Assembly: GCA_001566745.1 (NCBI GenBank)
Contig: KQ964530.1
Span: 1-52,030, forward strand
Direction: 5' to 3'
Length of the DNA stretch: 52,030 nucleotides
Origin: Conidiobolus coronatus NRRL 28638
Lineage: Eukaryota > Entomophthoromycota > Entomophthoromycetes > Entomophthorales > Conidiobolaceae
The notes beneath the pieces were generated by a model. That model saw only the letters and a list, made by a program, of their open reading frames with translations, was not told where the DNA came from and did no database searches. Of this stretch, positions 19,796 through 28,831 are shown in pieces. The stretch's first letter is position 1; each line of letters begins with the position of its first letter. The translations under genes and the position numbers were made by a program.

Positions 19796-20090
19796 ATGAA
19801 AATTAAAACTATACACACTATTAGTATCAATTTTTTCTTCCATAAATGAAGCATACTCCAATATACTAGAATCTGAGAACGTAGAAAATATAGAATTCCC
19901 TGTATTTGATACAACTTATCATGAATATTGGGATAAAATATATAGATTTGAAGAAAAAGTTAACAACTATTTTTTTGAACTAAGGTTGCAGACGGATCCC
20001 CGTTATGGTGTTAATTATATAAGCAATGGTGTCATAATCTGGGTAGTCTCCACACTGCATACAAAATTTTTAAATGTTCAGAAATTTTAA
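19796..20090 (+). pseudogene. Relic of a small secreted protein, frameshifted after its ATG
   Basis: From 19800 a frame of 96 codons is open to a stop at 20088. It begins KLKLYTLLVSIFSSINEAYS, a good signal-peptide shape, and continues FPVFDTTYHEYWDKIYRFEE. The ATG at 19796 is one base out of register in an A-run, so one extra A would explain the break. The TYHEYWDKI stretch is faintly like the start of a secreted M14 metallocarboxypeptidase, but no catalytic motif is present. It overlaps the nuclease-like relic on the other strand. Confidence 0.35.
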
Positions 20091-20655
20091 CTTTATAAAA
20101 GGTAGGATAAGTATCGTCCATTGTTACACATGGGAAGAAGTATTCTGTCAGAGGTTTCCCGCACTTCTTTCTAATTTCATTATTATGTCGGAAAGCAGCT
20201 ACACACTCTGCAATTATTTGGAGCTCAGGCTCGAGTTGGCCTTTTTCAATAAAGAAGTAAAAGTATATTATATCTTTGATTTTGAATTTAGTAGAAGTAC
20301 AAAGTTTAGAGCAAAAGAGGAACTGGCTAGTTTCATTAAACATAAGTCGAATAGATATAACTGGTCTAATCGCCTCCCTTAATTTCAGATGCCTTGCGCT
20401 TTGTAAGCATTTCACTTCATTCATGGCTTTGTACTTTTTACCCATCTTCTTACGGACTCTGTAAGTTGTTGTCATCAAAGGATATGAAAAGTTATCTTTA
20501 GTGTACTCTTGCCAACGAGGAGGAGTAAGCGCTACCTTTAAATATTTCGCATGAGGAGGCGATGGCCAAAGCTCTTTGAAAATTTGGTTAGAAACTTCTG
20601 AATTTTTGAAATGTATTTTGGGTTTTGGACATAAGTCATACCATAATATGCGCAA
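20032..20655 (-). pseudogene. Broken PD-(D/E)XK-like family member
   Basis: The informative part lies about 100 residues into the frame: FFIEKGQLEPELQ, then IIAECVAAFRHNNEIRKK, then FFPCVTMDDTYPTFYKVKI. It aligns by eye with the intact gene at 47649-48392 (DVEAQVIAEAIAAYQYN, FPCIVMFGAYPMFYLI). Where that gene has the catalytic EDK, this copy has only EK, so the acidic centre is damaged. The N-terminal half (KYKAMNEVKCLQSARHL) does not look like the family and the C-terminal end is missing. Probably a dead copy. Its closeness to basidiomycete-like family sequences (EPELQ, NNEIRKK) is recalled, not checked. Confidence 0.55.
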
Positions 20656-20919
20656 AAAATGTTGGCTTAAAAACTTAGAGCATAAATTTGTTACCTATTT
20701 GGGCGACATCCTTATTCACAGTGATTTTTTTGACATTCATTTGCAACAAAATTCCTACTGCTTGTGAGCCAACATGAAAACCTAAGCCCATTGCGATTTA
20801 CTTCTTCGTTGACCCTTGTCTTGTTAGTCTGGCCTGCTGCCAAGAATGGTTGTGCAAATACTTTACCTTGCCAAAGTAGACTCTTGGGTTTTCAGGTTCC
20901 AATTCCCAATAATAGTTAG

Positions 20920-22998
20920 TTAAGACCACCATGATTGAATATCATCTTTAATTAATTGATCTGTTAATAAAACTGGAGCTCTTAGTTCAATTAAGATCCA
21001 AACATACATTTTCCAAAAGTCGTAATTAGAATCGATTTGTATATATTGAATACTTAAGGTAGGCAAAGGCTTATTATTTTGGGGGTTACAAGCTTTGGAT
21101 ATCTGCTGAACTTTCACCATTAATTCATCGGCGGTCATTAATTGTGAGTCAATTTCAGACAATTTAGATTGATAATAGGACACAACTGCAAGTAGATTCT
21201 CCACAATTGGGGAAATTAAGGGGTGTGACTGAAGTTGCAGTAGTTTGTCATTTCGCAGCAACAAACCGTAAACAAACTGAGAGCTACTTGGCAAACCCTT
21301 GGCTACAATAGTGTTAATAGTTATTAGTACTATATAGATAATTTCTTCAAATATTTTAATCCCTTCCAACTTATCACCCCTGTCTCTATTCGGCTGTCCA
21401 TATTTTAACAAATTCTTATACCCAATATCTACCAAACTAATAATTTTTTGAACTAATAAGGGGTGAATATTATGTAATTGCTTACCTAAGCTAGCTATGC
21501 AGGATAAGCTTAAACTATGTATGAATTGGTTTTTAATCCCTACTAAGTTAATATTAAAGACTTTTATTACGACAAGCATAATTAATTCGCACAGTGGGAT
21601 TGATCTAAATAATCTTTCTTGAAACCAAGCTTGCTTATGAACCATTGTTTTTTGTAAACTTTCAATGTATAAAGAGTCATTACAAAAAGCTAATAGGGTA
21701 GGTAATAGAATATGGCAGTGTGCTAGTTTATTGTTTTGAATAGCTGATTCGTATATTAATTTGATGATAGGGATTATTAATTTATCCGGTTCAGCCACAG
21801 AGCAACAGTAGTTTAGAAATTCGGTGTTTTTTATAGAAAATAGATAAAATAAGACGCTAGTTTCTTCTATATGGAGGTTGGGTGTCAAAATATAATAAAC
21901 TTGACTGATATCCAGCCTAAAAAAATCTGTACCTTCAACACCGCTACCACCTCCCGATATCGGCTCGAAATAATCTTCAAACACTTTTATAAAAGGGTTT
22001 TTATTATCTATTGTGTTAGTGAAGCATAGGAGCGAAATTAGATGAACAGCTAAATAAGAAAGTGTGTTGGGGTAATGGGCCGACTTTAATCGAAAATCTA
22101 AGCGGTTTTGCTGCTTGGCTGCTACTCCAATACCGTCGAATAGGCAGCTGTATGCATAGCTAAACATACCTGTCAGGCTATAACCTTCAAGTGTTTTAGG
22201 GACAAAATAAAGGGATAAACACCTATTAATGATAATATTCGCATTGTGCCCGTGATTGATTAGAATATAATTTAATACGTAAGCGTCGTCTAAAGAGTAA
22301 GAATCGTGAGATGCCAGTGTTAGTAGCGTGACTAATGCTTGATGGTAGAAGTTTATAGATACTATAGATTCAAGCTCTAAGCTTATAACTACTTCGATTA
22401 GCCAATCGATAAATACAAAGTATTGGGGTTTATCTTTTTTACTATCTAGAAAATTAAATTCTTTTGGAATATTTATTTCTTTAGCTGGCCCATCAATTTG
22501 AGCTACTAATTGATTAAAATAAAGCGAATTTAGCATTAACTTAATCAGTTTTTGAGTAAAAAATAGAGCATTTGACACACTATTGCTAATTTGGGGTTTA
22601 ACCTTAATACTGCTTCTAACTGGGCAAGATGAAATAATAAATTTGACTATTCTATTAATTTTATTACAATTATGATCAAATATTAACTCTGGGCTGTATT
22701 TGTTAATAGTTCGAATTATTATGTCTTCCTCTTCTCTGTTTAAAGTTAAACAAAACGCGTCTGCAGAAAATATATTTTCCAAAGAGGTTATATCTGATAA
22801 CTCGGTTATTTTGGACAAAATAGCCTGAATTTCGTATAGTGATGTTGGGTGTGAGTATGCTCCAGCGATAGGCTGATTTGTCTTTCTTTTGTTAACAAAA
22901 GAATCTGGTAGTTTGTCCTCACGCGTAATGTCCATTAAAGGGTCAGTTGAACCCTTTGGAAATCGTAATGGGTTTGTCATTTCGAAGATAAAAATCAT
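20920..22998 (-). CDS. DYM: Dymeclin
   Basis: A 692-residue all-helical protein with an ATG at 22998; MTNPLRF six codons in is an alternative start. The C-terminal half follows dymeclin closely: FEEIIYIVLITINTIV, FVYGLLLRNDKLLQLQ, HPLISPIVENLLAVVSYYQ, and the ending YDFWKMYVWILIELRAPVLL. The middle has INFYHQALVTLLTLASHD. Dymeclin is a peripheral Golgi protein, lost in human Dyggve-Melchior-Clausen dysplasia and absent from budding yeast, with a role in Golgi organisation and traffic. A small glycine-rich loop (SGGGSGVEG) at about residue 350 is extra. Full length compared with human (669). Confidence 0.85.
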   Translation of the reverse strand: MIFIFEMTNPLRFPKGSTDPLMDITREDKLPDSFVNKRKTNQPIAGAYSHPTSLYEIQAILSKITELSDITSLENIFSADAFCLTLNREEEDIIIRTINKYSPELIFDHNCNKINRIVKFIISSCPVRSSIKVKPQISNSVSNALFFTQKLIKLMLNSLYFNQLVAQIDGPAKEINIPKEFNFLDSKKDKPQYFVFIDWLIEVVISLELESIVSINFYHQALVTLLTLASHDSYSLDDAYVLNYILINHGHNANIIINRCLSLYFVPKTLEGYSLTGMFSYAYSCLFDGIGVAAKQQNRLDFRLKSAHYPNTLSYLAVHLISLLCFTNTIDNKNPFIKVFEDYFEPISGGGSGVEGTDFFRLDISQVYYILTPNLHIEETSVLFYLFSIKNTEFLNYCCSVAEPDKLIIPIIKLIYESAIQNNKLAHCHILLPTLLAFCNDSLYIESLQKTMVHKQAWFQERLFRSIPLCELIMLVVIKVFNINLVGIKNQFIHSLSLSCIASLGKQLHNIHPLLVQKIISLVDIGYKNLLKYGQPNRDRGDKLEGIKIFEEIIYIVLITINTIVAKGLPSSSQFVYGLLLRNDKLLQLQSHPLISPIVENLLAVVSYYQSKLSEIDSQLMTADELMVKVQQISKACNPQNNKPLPTLSIQYIQIDSNYDFWKMYVWILIELRAPVLLTDQLIKDDIQSWWS

Positions 22999-23136
22999 TT
23001 CACATATGACAGCTAATTTTAATTTAAAGAAAAATAACTAAAAGTAAGAATAAGTAAAAATAAGAATTAGTATGAAAATTAAAAATAAAATAATATATAA
23101 ACTTTATTTGGTAGTTTCCTCGATAAACTTTATTTG

Positions 23137-23859
23137 ATGGATTCATTGATTTATATTTTAATCTTTAGCACTGGAATATGCTACGGCCAAACTTTCGAGA
23201 TAATTCTATTATGTTTCTTTGGGTCTTATGGGCAAATAAATAGGGATTTGCTATTACTTATTATTATACAACTTTCTAACTGTATCCCAATATTAACTTT
23301 ATATTTATTTCAGCAGACCAAGAAGCAGTATATTATTGTAATATTAAATACATTGAATGGAGTGTTTGCTACTGTAGCCTTTTGTGGTTATTGTATTCTT
23401 GTTATGAATTTGTCAAAGTATTTACTTAATAATATGTGGATGAGGTATTTTAAGTTTCACACCTTAGTAATATTTATAACTATGTGTATACTCACAGTGA
23501 GTGAAATTATTATTCCATTTAACAAAAAATGGGACTTTACTTACCACTTAACAGCTGCGTTGTTTGAGTCTCTCAATTATGCGTTTGAAATTATTTTTCA
23601 TATGTATTTTCTTATCAACTTTGGTAAGTATTTGGTTAATAATCCTGAAGTTAGAATATTGTATTGGAAGTATGTATCCATTGCTGTATTGACTGCTGCT
23701 ATAGACACTTTATCTTTAGTTTTAATTTTCAGTTCCTTTCCTTACGCAGGATATTCTTTGATACATGTTTCTATCTGTATTAAATCTAAGATAGAATATG
23801 TTTGTCTCGGAAGAATCAGACAGTGCATATTTCACACCATCCAAACCTCGAATGTATGA
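23137..23859 (+). CDS. Multi-pass membrane protein of unknown function (about seven helices)
   Basis: A 240-residue protein starting at ATG 23137. Hydrophobic spans are evenly spaced: LIYILIFSTGICYG, LLLLIIIQLSNCIPILTLYL, VFATVAFCGYCILVM, FHTLVIFITMCILTVSEIII, ALFESLNYAFEIIFHMYFLI, YVSIAVLTAAIDTLSLVLIF and a shorter one near the end. This gives six or seven helices with short loops, like the orphan seven-helix families that are multicopy in some fungi. There are no rhodopsin lysine or GPCR signature motifs I can point to. The gene is flanked by AT-rich DNA and is intact. Function not recognised; a receptor-like role is only a guess. Confidence 0.6.
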   Translation: MDSLIYILIFSTGICYGQTFEIILLCFFGSYGQINRDLLLLIIIQLSNCIPILTLYLFQQTKKQYIIVILNTLNGVFATVAFCGYCILVMNLSKYLLNNMWMRYFKFHTLVIFITMCILTVSEIIIPFNKKWDFTYHLTAALFESLNYAFEIIFHMYFLINFGKYLVNNPEVRILYWKYVSIAVLTAAIDTLSLVLIFSSFPYAGYSLIHVSICIKSKIEYVCLGRIRQCIFHTIQTSNV

Positions 23860-24255
23860 AGGTCGCTTTCCCGCTTTATTTGAGAATTAAAAAAAAATAT
23901 TGGTAATAAATTTAAACCGCGATCAAGTTGTCTAGGTTCATAATAATACATGGGTTTCATTTTGGAGCATTAGTGATAGAATTATGTAGCAGATTTTACA
24001 GTGTAAAAATATATATGCAGCATAAGTGATTTTCTCTGAAAATCAAGTGATTGTAGCCCATAAGTATTTTCAGTTTCTGTTCCCTATAAGCTCTAGCTTT
24101 AAGCTATAGGAAAGTTTGGTGGATTTGAAGGTCCTTGAACATTTTGTTGGGAATTGTGAATGCTAGCCCTTGTACTAAAAACTAAATTTATTGTTAACTT
24201 ATTGACTGTTATATAATAATATTGAGCCATCTCAAACAATCTATAAAAAATAAAA
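23860..24255. other. AT-rich intergenic region
   Basis: No open frame of note. It presumably holds the membrane-protein gene's 3' end and the dynein-chain promoter, but no specific element can be assigned. Confidence 0.5.
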
Positions 24256-25863
24256 ATGGCAAAAATAGAGGAGCAACCCAGAGAAATATGGTTAAATATA
24301 TTAAACAGCGTAGCTAACTCAAAAGCAACAGCTACTAAAAATATCCTGCTACTAGGTGAACCTAATAGTGGTAAAACTAGTTTAATTAACTATTTTAAAA
24401 TTGATAATATTTTGAAAGAGGTTGAAAATAGTGAAGATTTTGACTCCAAACTGGGCGGCACGCCACTGCCGATACTGCACCAATCGGAAAATGATTTTGA
24501 TAAACAAAATCTACCAGAGCGGGGTGCCACGGAATGCGGTTCGGCCAGCATCGGAGCCGATGGAAGCCTTCTTAGACAAAACCAATCGGGGGGTCGCACA
24601 GCCCCTTTATTGGAGGAAACAAAAAGCATCCAAAATAATTTGGGGTTGACCTACGAGTTTGTTGATTTAAAGGATGAGTTAGAAGAAATTATTGGCAGGT
24701 TAAACTTTTTTGAATTAAGCGATACAAATGCAGAATTCCATAAATTATTAGATTTAGCTTTAAATTTAAATAATTTCCAATCTACTTTAGTTTGTATATT
24801 TTTAGACTGGTCAAACCCTTGGAGTTTTGTTAGAATATTACAAAAATGGCTAACTTGTTTGGAGGTTGCTATTTATAATATCCAAGAAAGGGGTGGGCAC
24901 CCAACAGAAGAAAACTTAAACGGTATCAAAGTAGATAGCAATGGATCAGCCAATAGATCTTCAGAGCATTCTGATTTATTACCCCCCGGAAATGGCTGTT
25001 TAACAATGAATTTGGGTATACCTATTATTGTTATCTGCTCTAAGTCCGACCAGATGAAAGTTATCGAAAGGGAAGGTAACTACAAAGAAGAAGAATTTGA
25101 CTTTATTCAACAAACCTTACGTACTACTTGTTTACATTATGGAGCCTCTCTCTTTTACACCTCTAACCAATCTAAAGCAAGCCTCATCTTATTAAAGAAC
25201 TACATCTTGAGCAAATCTTTTCCCACAGTCGATAATATCTCGATCCTACCCAACCATATTTTGAATTTTAACTTCAAGGCCCAAGTAGTTGATAGGGAAA
25301 AAGTATTTGTACCAGCTGGTTGGGACAGTTGGAATAAGATTAGGGTATTGCGCGATTCTTTTAACTGCGAGGGGGTTTTACAGGGAATGGAGTTTGATTT
25401 GAGTCATGAAAGATCCAAGTATTTACCCTATGTAGAAGCTGAGCTGAATCACGACACCGATGAAATTATGAGCATTAATGAGTACTACTATTCAATTGTT
25501 AAAATTCCATTCTCTAAAGACCAAAGGTCTCAAAATGGCGAAGCGCCTATTGAAGCCTATTCCGAGCAAAAATTCTTGGAAGAACAATTCAATACAATAC
25601 TGAATACTACAGACTCTTCTAATACTAAAGTTAATGGTAACTTGGGCTATGTAGGCACTTTGGGTAAACTTCACACTCCATCATTGAACCAAACAACTCG
25701 AAATAATAACAATGCTACCAATAACAAGCTATCTATTTCTACCACCGAACCAGTGCTTCCGATAGCCGCAGAATCAGCAAGCCAAACGCCTGTAGAACCT
25801 CAAAATGCAGAAAGGTTGAGTAATTTTTTCGGCGACTTTTTGAAGAAGGGTGTTAAAAACTAA
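24256..25863 (+). CDS. Dynein light intermediate chain
   Basis: A 535-residue protein. The Ras-like domain opens with IWLNILNSVANSKA and the P-loop GEPNSGKT (residues 34-41); later strands include VCIFLDWSNPWSFVRILQKW and GIPIIVICSKSDQMK, and FVPAGWDSWNKI is the hallmark LIC motif. At the C-terminus, ERLSNFFGDFLKKG corresponds to LIC helix 1, which in animals binds cargo adaptors such as Hook and BICD proteins. The chain holds cytoplasmic dynein heavy chain and links it to adaptors. Between the P-loop and the next strand (LTYEFVDLKDEL), about residues 60-125 are a GC-rich insert carrying the repeat shared with the ITFG2-like gene. Single exon, otherwise intact. Confidence 0.9.
   Translation: MAKIEEQPREIWLNILNSVANSKATATKNILLLGEPNSGKTSLINYFKIDNILKEVENSEDFDSKLGGTPLPILHQSENDFDKQNLPERGATECGSASIGADGSLLRQNQSGGRTAPLLEETKSIQNNLGLTYEFVDLKDELEEIIGRLNFFELSDTNAEFHKLLDLALNLNNFQSTLVCIFLDWSNPWSFVRILQKWLTCLEVAIYNIQERGGHPTEENLNGIKVDSNGSANRSSEHSDLLPPGNGCLTMNLGIPIIVICSKSDQMKVIEREGNYKEEEFDFIQQTLRTTCLHYGASLFYTSNQSKASLILLKNYILSKSFPTVDNISILPNHILNFNFKAQVVDREKVFVPAGWDSWNKIRVLRDSFNCEGVLQGMEFDLSHERSKYLPYVEAELNHDTDEIMSINEYYYSIVKIPFSKDQRSQNGEAPIEAYSEQKFLEEQFNTILNTTDSSNTKVNGNLGYVGTLGKLHTPSLNQTTRNNNNATNNKLSISTTEPVLPIAAESASQTPVEPQNAERLSNFFGDFLKKGVKN
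24457..24620 (+). repeat. GC-rich in-frame insert in the dynein chain, with a 39-base segment shared with ITFG2
   Basis: Positions 24481-24519 are identical to 2015-2053 and encode the same 13 residues, QSENDFDKQNLPE, in the same frame. The match stops abruptly at both ends. The sequence that follows is strikingly GC-rich: by hand count 49 of 80 bases at 24521-24600 are G or C, in a gene that is otherwise AT-rich. Confidence 0.9.
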
Positions 25864-25922
25864 TAATTAATTTTATTTTGAAAAAAGTAAAGCTATTTGA
25901 AAAAATAATTTTGAAAAGCCAA

Positions 25923-27416
25923 ATGATTATCAGAATAATTCAACGTATAAGATTTGCAAACGATTCAACAGTTTCGCTTAAAAACTCAACTACCGCTAAT
26001 TATACAACTCAACGCTTATTTACTAAACAGCCTGACTCGTTTACAACCATTTCGCCTATAAATCAGGCACGGATTATCAGCAAATCATTTAATACTATCA
26101 ATGAGTTTAATGAGTCAATTCAAAAAGCAAAAGCAAGCTTTCGAAGTTGGAAGTTTACAAAACTTCAGCAAAGGATAGAAATCTTAAAAAGGTTTTCTGG
26201 GCTTTGTCAAATTAAAAGAGGGCTTTGGGCTAGAGAATTGGTTTTACAAATTGGAAGACCTATCTCCCAGACTGAGGGGGAATTAGATTATATTAATAGC
26301 CAGGTAGATTTTTTAAGCGATTTGGTTTTGAAAAAAATGGACCCTATTCAATTAAACAAGAACAATGCCAGCCTTCGCAGAATTAAAAGAGAGCCTTTGG
26401 GGGTGGGACTGCTTATATCTCCTTGGAACTATCCGTACAATACTACTCTGTCTTGCCTAATTCCGAGTATATTGGCCGGAAATACAGTTCTTTTAAAACC
26501 AAGCCCTCAAAGTCCACTAGTAGCAGATAACATAGTTAACACCCTCAAAGAAGCCGGGTTGCCTGAAAATGTAGTTCAAATACTTCACTTAGATGAAGAA
26601 GGCTTTAAGCATGCTGTAGCACACCCTCAGATTGACTATATTAACTTTACTGGCTCTCTAGCGAATGGGTGCTTGATTCAAAATCTTAACCGACTTGATA
26701 AATTTATCAACTTAAATTTGGAACTGGGAGGGAAAGATGGTTTCTATTTTTCCGAAGATGCTGATTTAGAAACTTACACACCCGTAGCCATTCGAGGTGC
26801 CATGGACGCTAACGGTCAAAGCTGCTCGAGTGTTGAAAGAATCTATGTCCACGAATCAGTCTACGATAAATTTCTTTGTATTGCAAAGAATACTATCAAA
26901 TCTTTAAAGTTGGGCAACCCTAACTTACCTGAAACGGATGTAGGTCCAGTCATTTCATTAACATCAGCTGATTATATAAAAAGGCAGATTGATGATGCTA
27001 TCGATAAGGGCGCCCAGCATCTTGTTGACCCTAATTATTTTACTCAAAGTATTCAAGGACCCAACTATATCCCACCACAAGTTTTAATCAACTGCTCCCA
27101 CAATATGTCCATAATGACCAAGGAAACTTTTGGTCCTGTTGTTGGCGTGATGAAGGTTAAAAGCGACGATCAAGCAGTCTGTTTGATTAACGATAGCGAG
27201 TACGGATTAACTGGCGGGATATTTACTCAAAATAAGGAACGAGCTGAAAACTTTTTATCTAAGCTTGAAGTTGGAACAGCGTTATGTAATACATGCAATG
27301 ACACCGAGTACTACCTTCCTTGGACTGGGACAAAAAAGAGTGGCAATGGTGTTTCTATGTCTGAATTTGCTTTCGATAGGGTGACACGGTTAAAAGCTTA
27401 CATGCTTAATTTCTGA
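25923..27416 (+). CDS. Aldehyde dehydrogenase (NAD(P)-dependent ALDH superfamily)
   Basis: I place the start at the ATG at 25923 (MIIRIIQRIRFAND), since the frame upstream begins only at TTG. The 497-residue product is a complete ALDH: cofactor site SPWNYPYNTTLSCLIPS and LLKPSPQSPL, FTGSLANG, the general base glutamate in LELGGKDG, the catalytic cysteine in GQSCSSVERIYVHES, and KETFGPVVGV near the end. The arginine/isoleucine-rich first 25 residues and the following S/T-rich stretch could be a mitochondrial presequence. The GQSC-x-x-VERIYVHE form is closer to bacterial-style and Msc7-like ALDHs than to the cytosolic ALD family. Substrate unknown. It follows the dynein gene by 59 bases. Confidence 0.92.
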   Translation: MIIRIIQRIRFANDSTVSLKNSTTANYTTQRLFTKQPDSFTTISPINQARIISKSFNTINEFNESIQKAKASFRSWKFTKLQQRIEILKRFSGLCQIKRGLWARELVLQIGRPISQTEGELDYINSQVDFLSDLVLKKMDPIQLNKNNASLRRIKREPLGVGLLISPWNYPYNTTLSCLIPSILAGNTVLLKPSPQSPLVADNIVNTLKEAGLPENVVQILHLDEEGFKHAVAHPQIDYINFTGSLANGCLIQNLNRLDKFINLNLELGGKDGFYFSEDADLETYTPVAIRGAMDANGQSCSSVERIYVHESVYDKFLCIAKNTIKSLKLGNPNLPETDVGPVISLTSADYIKRQIDDAIDKGAQHLVDPNYFTQSIQGPNYIPPQVLINCSHNMSIMTKETFGPVVGVMKVKSDDQAVCLINDSEYGLTGGIFTQNKERAENFLSKLEVGTALCNTCNDTEYYLPWTGTKKSGNGVSMSEFAFDRVTRLKAYMLNF

Positions 27417-27488
27417 TTATATTAGCTGTTAATTAAATTTTTATACCAATAAAATATATTAGGAATTTACCCTCTTCTTTAATAAATA

Positions 27489-28679
27489 ATGAATGCTATT
27501 GAAAATTGGTTGAATCAAGTTCTCCCGGGCATCTATTCTAACTATAACAGGGTATTCAACGATGTATCTGCTGTTATTTCCAAACACAAAACCTTATCTT
27601 TAAAAACCGAAATCTTCGCACTTAGTCCTACGCTAAATGATAGAAATTGTCCCAAATTCTCTTCTGATCTGCAGCATTCTACTGCTCAGGTGACTTTGTA
27701 TAACAAGGTCGATTTCCAAGGAAATCATTTCGACATGCGAAATCAACTACCTCTTCCATCTTTAATGCTTAATATTTATGGTACTCTGCCTATAACCTAC
27801 TTACAGCAACAGTATCAAATTCCTGTTTCAATTCACCTTCCGCCCAATTATCCTTTACAATCACCAATAGCTAAAGTAACTCCGACGGAATATATGCTGA
27901 TAAAGCCAACGAGGTGTGTTAATTACGCCGGTAGATTTTTCCACCCTCTATTAAACGGATGGGTTGCGGATAATCAAGAATATTATAATTTGGCCCAATT
28001 AATACATTTCATGATTGTTTCATTCAACCAAGAGCCTCCTGTATTTTCTAGAGGAGTACCCAATAGTTCAACCCCCCCTGAGTATAATAGGGCCAACGGG
28101 GCTATATCATTACTAGACTCCGAACAACCTATCGGCGATGTTCATCAGTTAAAATCAAGTTTAAAGGCTAAAATTTCGAAAAGATTTCAGCAATTCAACA
28201 CTGAAACTCAACAAACGATTAACCAGCTACTACATTTAAATAGGAAATTGAACAGAAACTCTGAAAAGTTAGATTTTTCTTTTAGACAGCTTACAGGTCT
28301 TAAGGGCAGATTGAGTTTAAACTTCAAATTCATCGAGCAGTCCCAAAAGCAGCTAGATGAAAACATCGGAACACTGGAAAGTTTACGCAAACCGAGTGTA
28401 GGGGATCTCCACTTTAATTTGAATCCAAATTCTGTAAAATTGCTCGATTTGATAGCAGAAGAGAGCACGATAGAAGATGCGATATATTACCTCAGTCAAG
28501 CTTTACAAGATGAAATAATAGACTTGAATTCTTACTTAAAGAGTGTTAGAAGTTTGGGAAGGAAGCAATTTTTATTGAGAGCCCATATGATAAAAATTTA
28601 CAACACAACAAAGGGGGCGGAAAGCGATCAGCACACAATGGCACATGCAATGCTATTCAGTTATATGGAGAGATTCTAA
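27489..28679 (+). CDS. VPS23: Tsg101/Vps23, ESCRT-I subunit
   Basis: A 396-residue protein with an N-terminal UEV domain (about 1-155): TLPITYLQQQYQIPVSIHLP, NYPLQSPIAKVTPT and the family end-motif FNQEPPVFSRG. There is no catalytic cysteine at the E2 site, as expected for UEV. A coiled-coil region (about 215-310) follows, then the steadiness box TIEDAIYYLSQALQDE and RKQFLLRAHMIKI. As part of ESCRT-I it binds ubiquitinated cargo on endosomes and passes it toward multivesicular bodies. The proline-rich linker is short. Its 3' end overlaps by 4 bases a small minus-strand frame. Confidence 0.93.
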   Translation: MNAIENWLNQVLPGIYSNYNRVFNDVSAVISKHKTLSLKTEIFALSPTLNDRNCPKFSSDLQHSTAQVTLYNKVDFQGNHFDMRNQLPLPSLMLNIYGTLPITYLQQQYQIPVSIHLPPNYPLQSPIAKVTPTEYMLIKPTRCVNYAGRFFHPLLNGWVADNQEYYNLAQLIHFMIVSFNQEPPVFSRGVPNSSTPPEYNRANGAISLLDSEQPIGDVHQLKSSLKAKISKRFQQFNTETQQTINQLLHLNRKLNRNSEKLDFSFRQLTGLKGRLSLNFKFIEQSQKQLDENIGTLESLRKPSVGDLHFNLNPNSVKLLDLIAEESTIEDAIYYLSQALQDEIIDLNSYLKSVRSLGRKQFLLRAHMIKIYNTTKGAESDQHTMAHAMLFSYMERF

Positions 28680-28831
28680 ACCAAAACTTTATTAGGGCTT
28701 TGGTCTCTCTTCTCGTAACTTAAGGTAATCAGTGGAGGCGCCACCATTTTAGACTTGTAATGTCGCATTTGTTCAATAATTTCACCCTTAACCCTTCTAT
28801 AATACACCTTCCCATCGCACCTTGTTATCAT
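28676..28831 (-). CDS. Possible 51-residue small protein, overlapping the Trl1 stop
   Basis: An ATG-started frame (MITRCDGKVYYRRVKGE) fills the whole gap between the stop codons of Trl1 and Vps23. Its ATG overlaps the Trl1 stop as ATGA, and its last codons overlap the Vps23 stop on the other strand. The sequence is basic and hydrophilic and matches no family I know. It could be a real small gene or a chance open frame; nothing but openness and placement supports it. Confidence 0.3.
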   Translation of the reverse strand: MITRCDGKVYYRRVKGEIIEQMRHYKSKMVAPPLITLSYEKRDQSPNKVLV

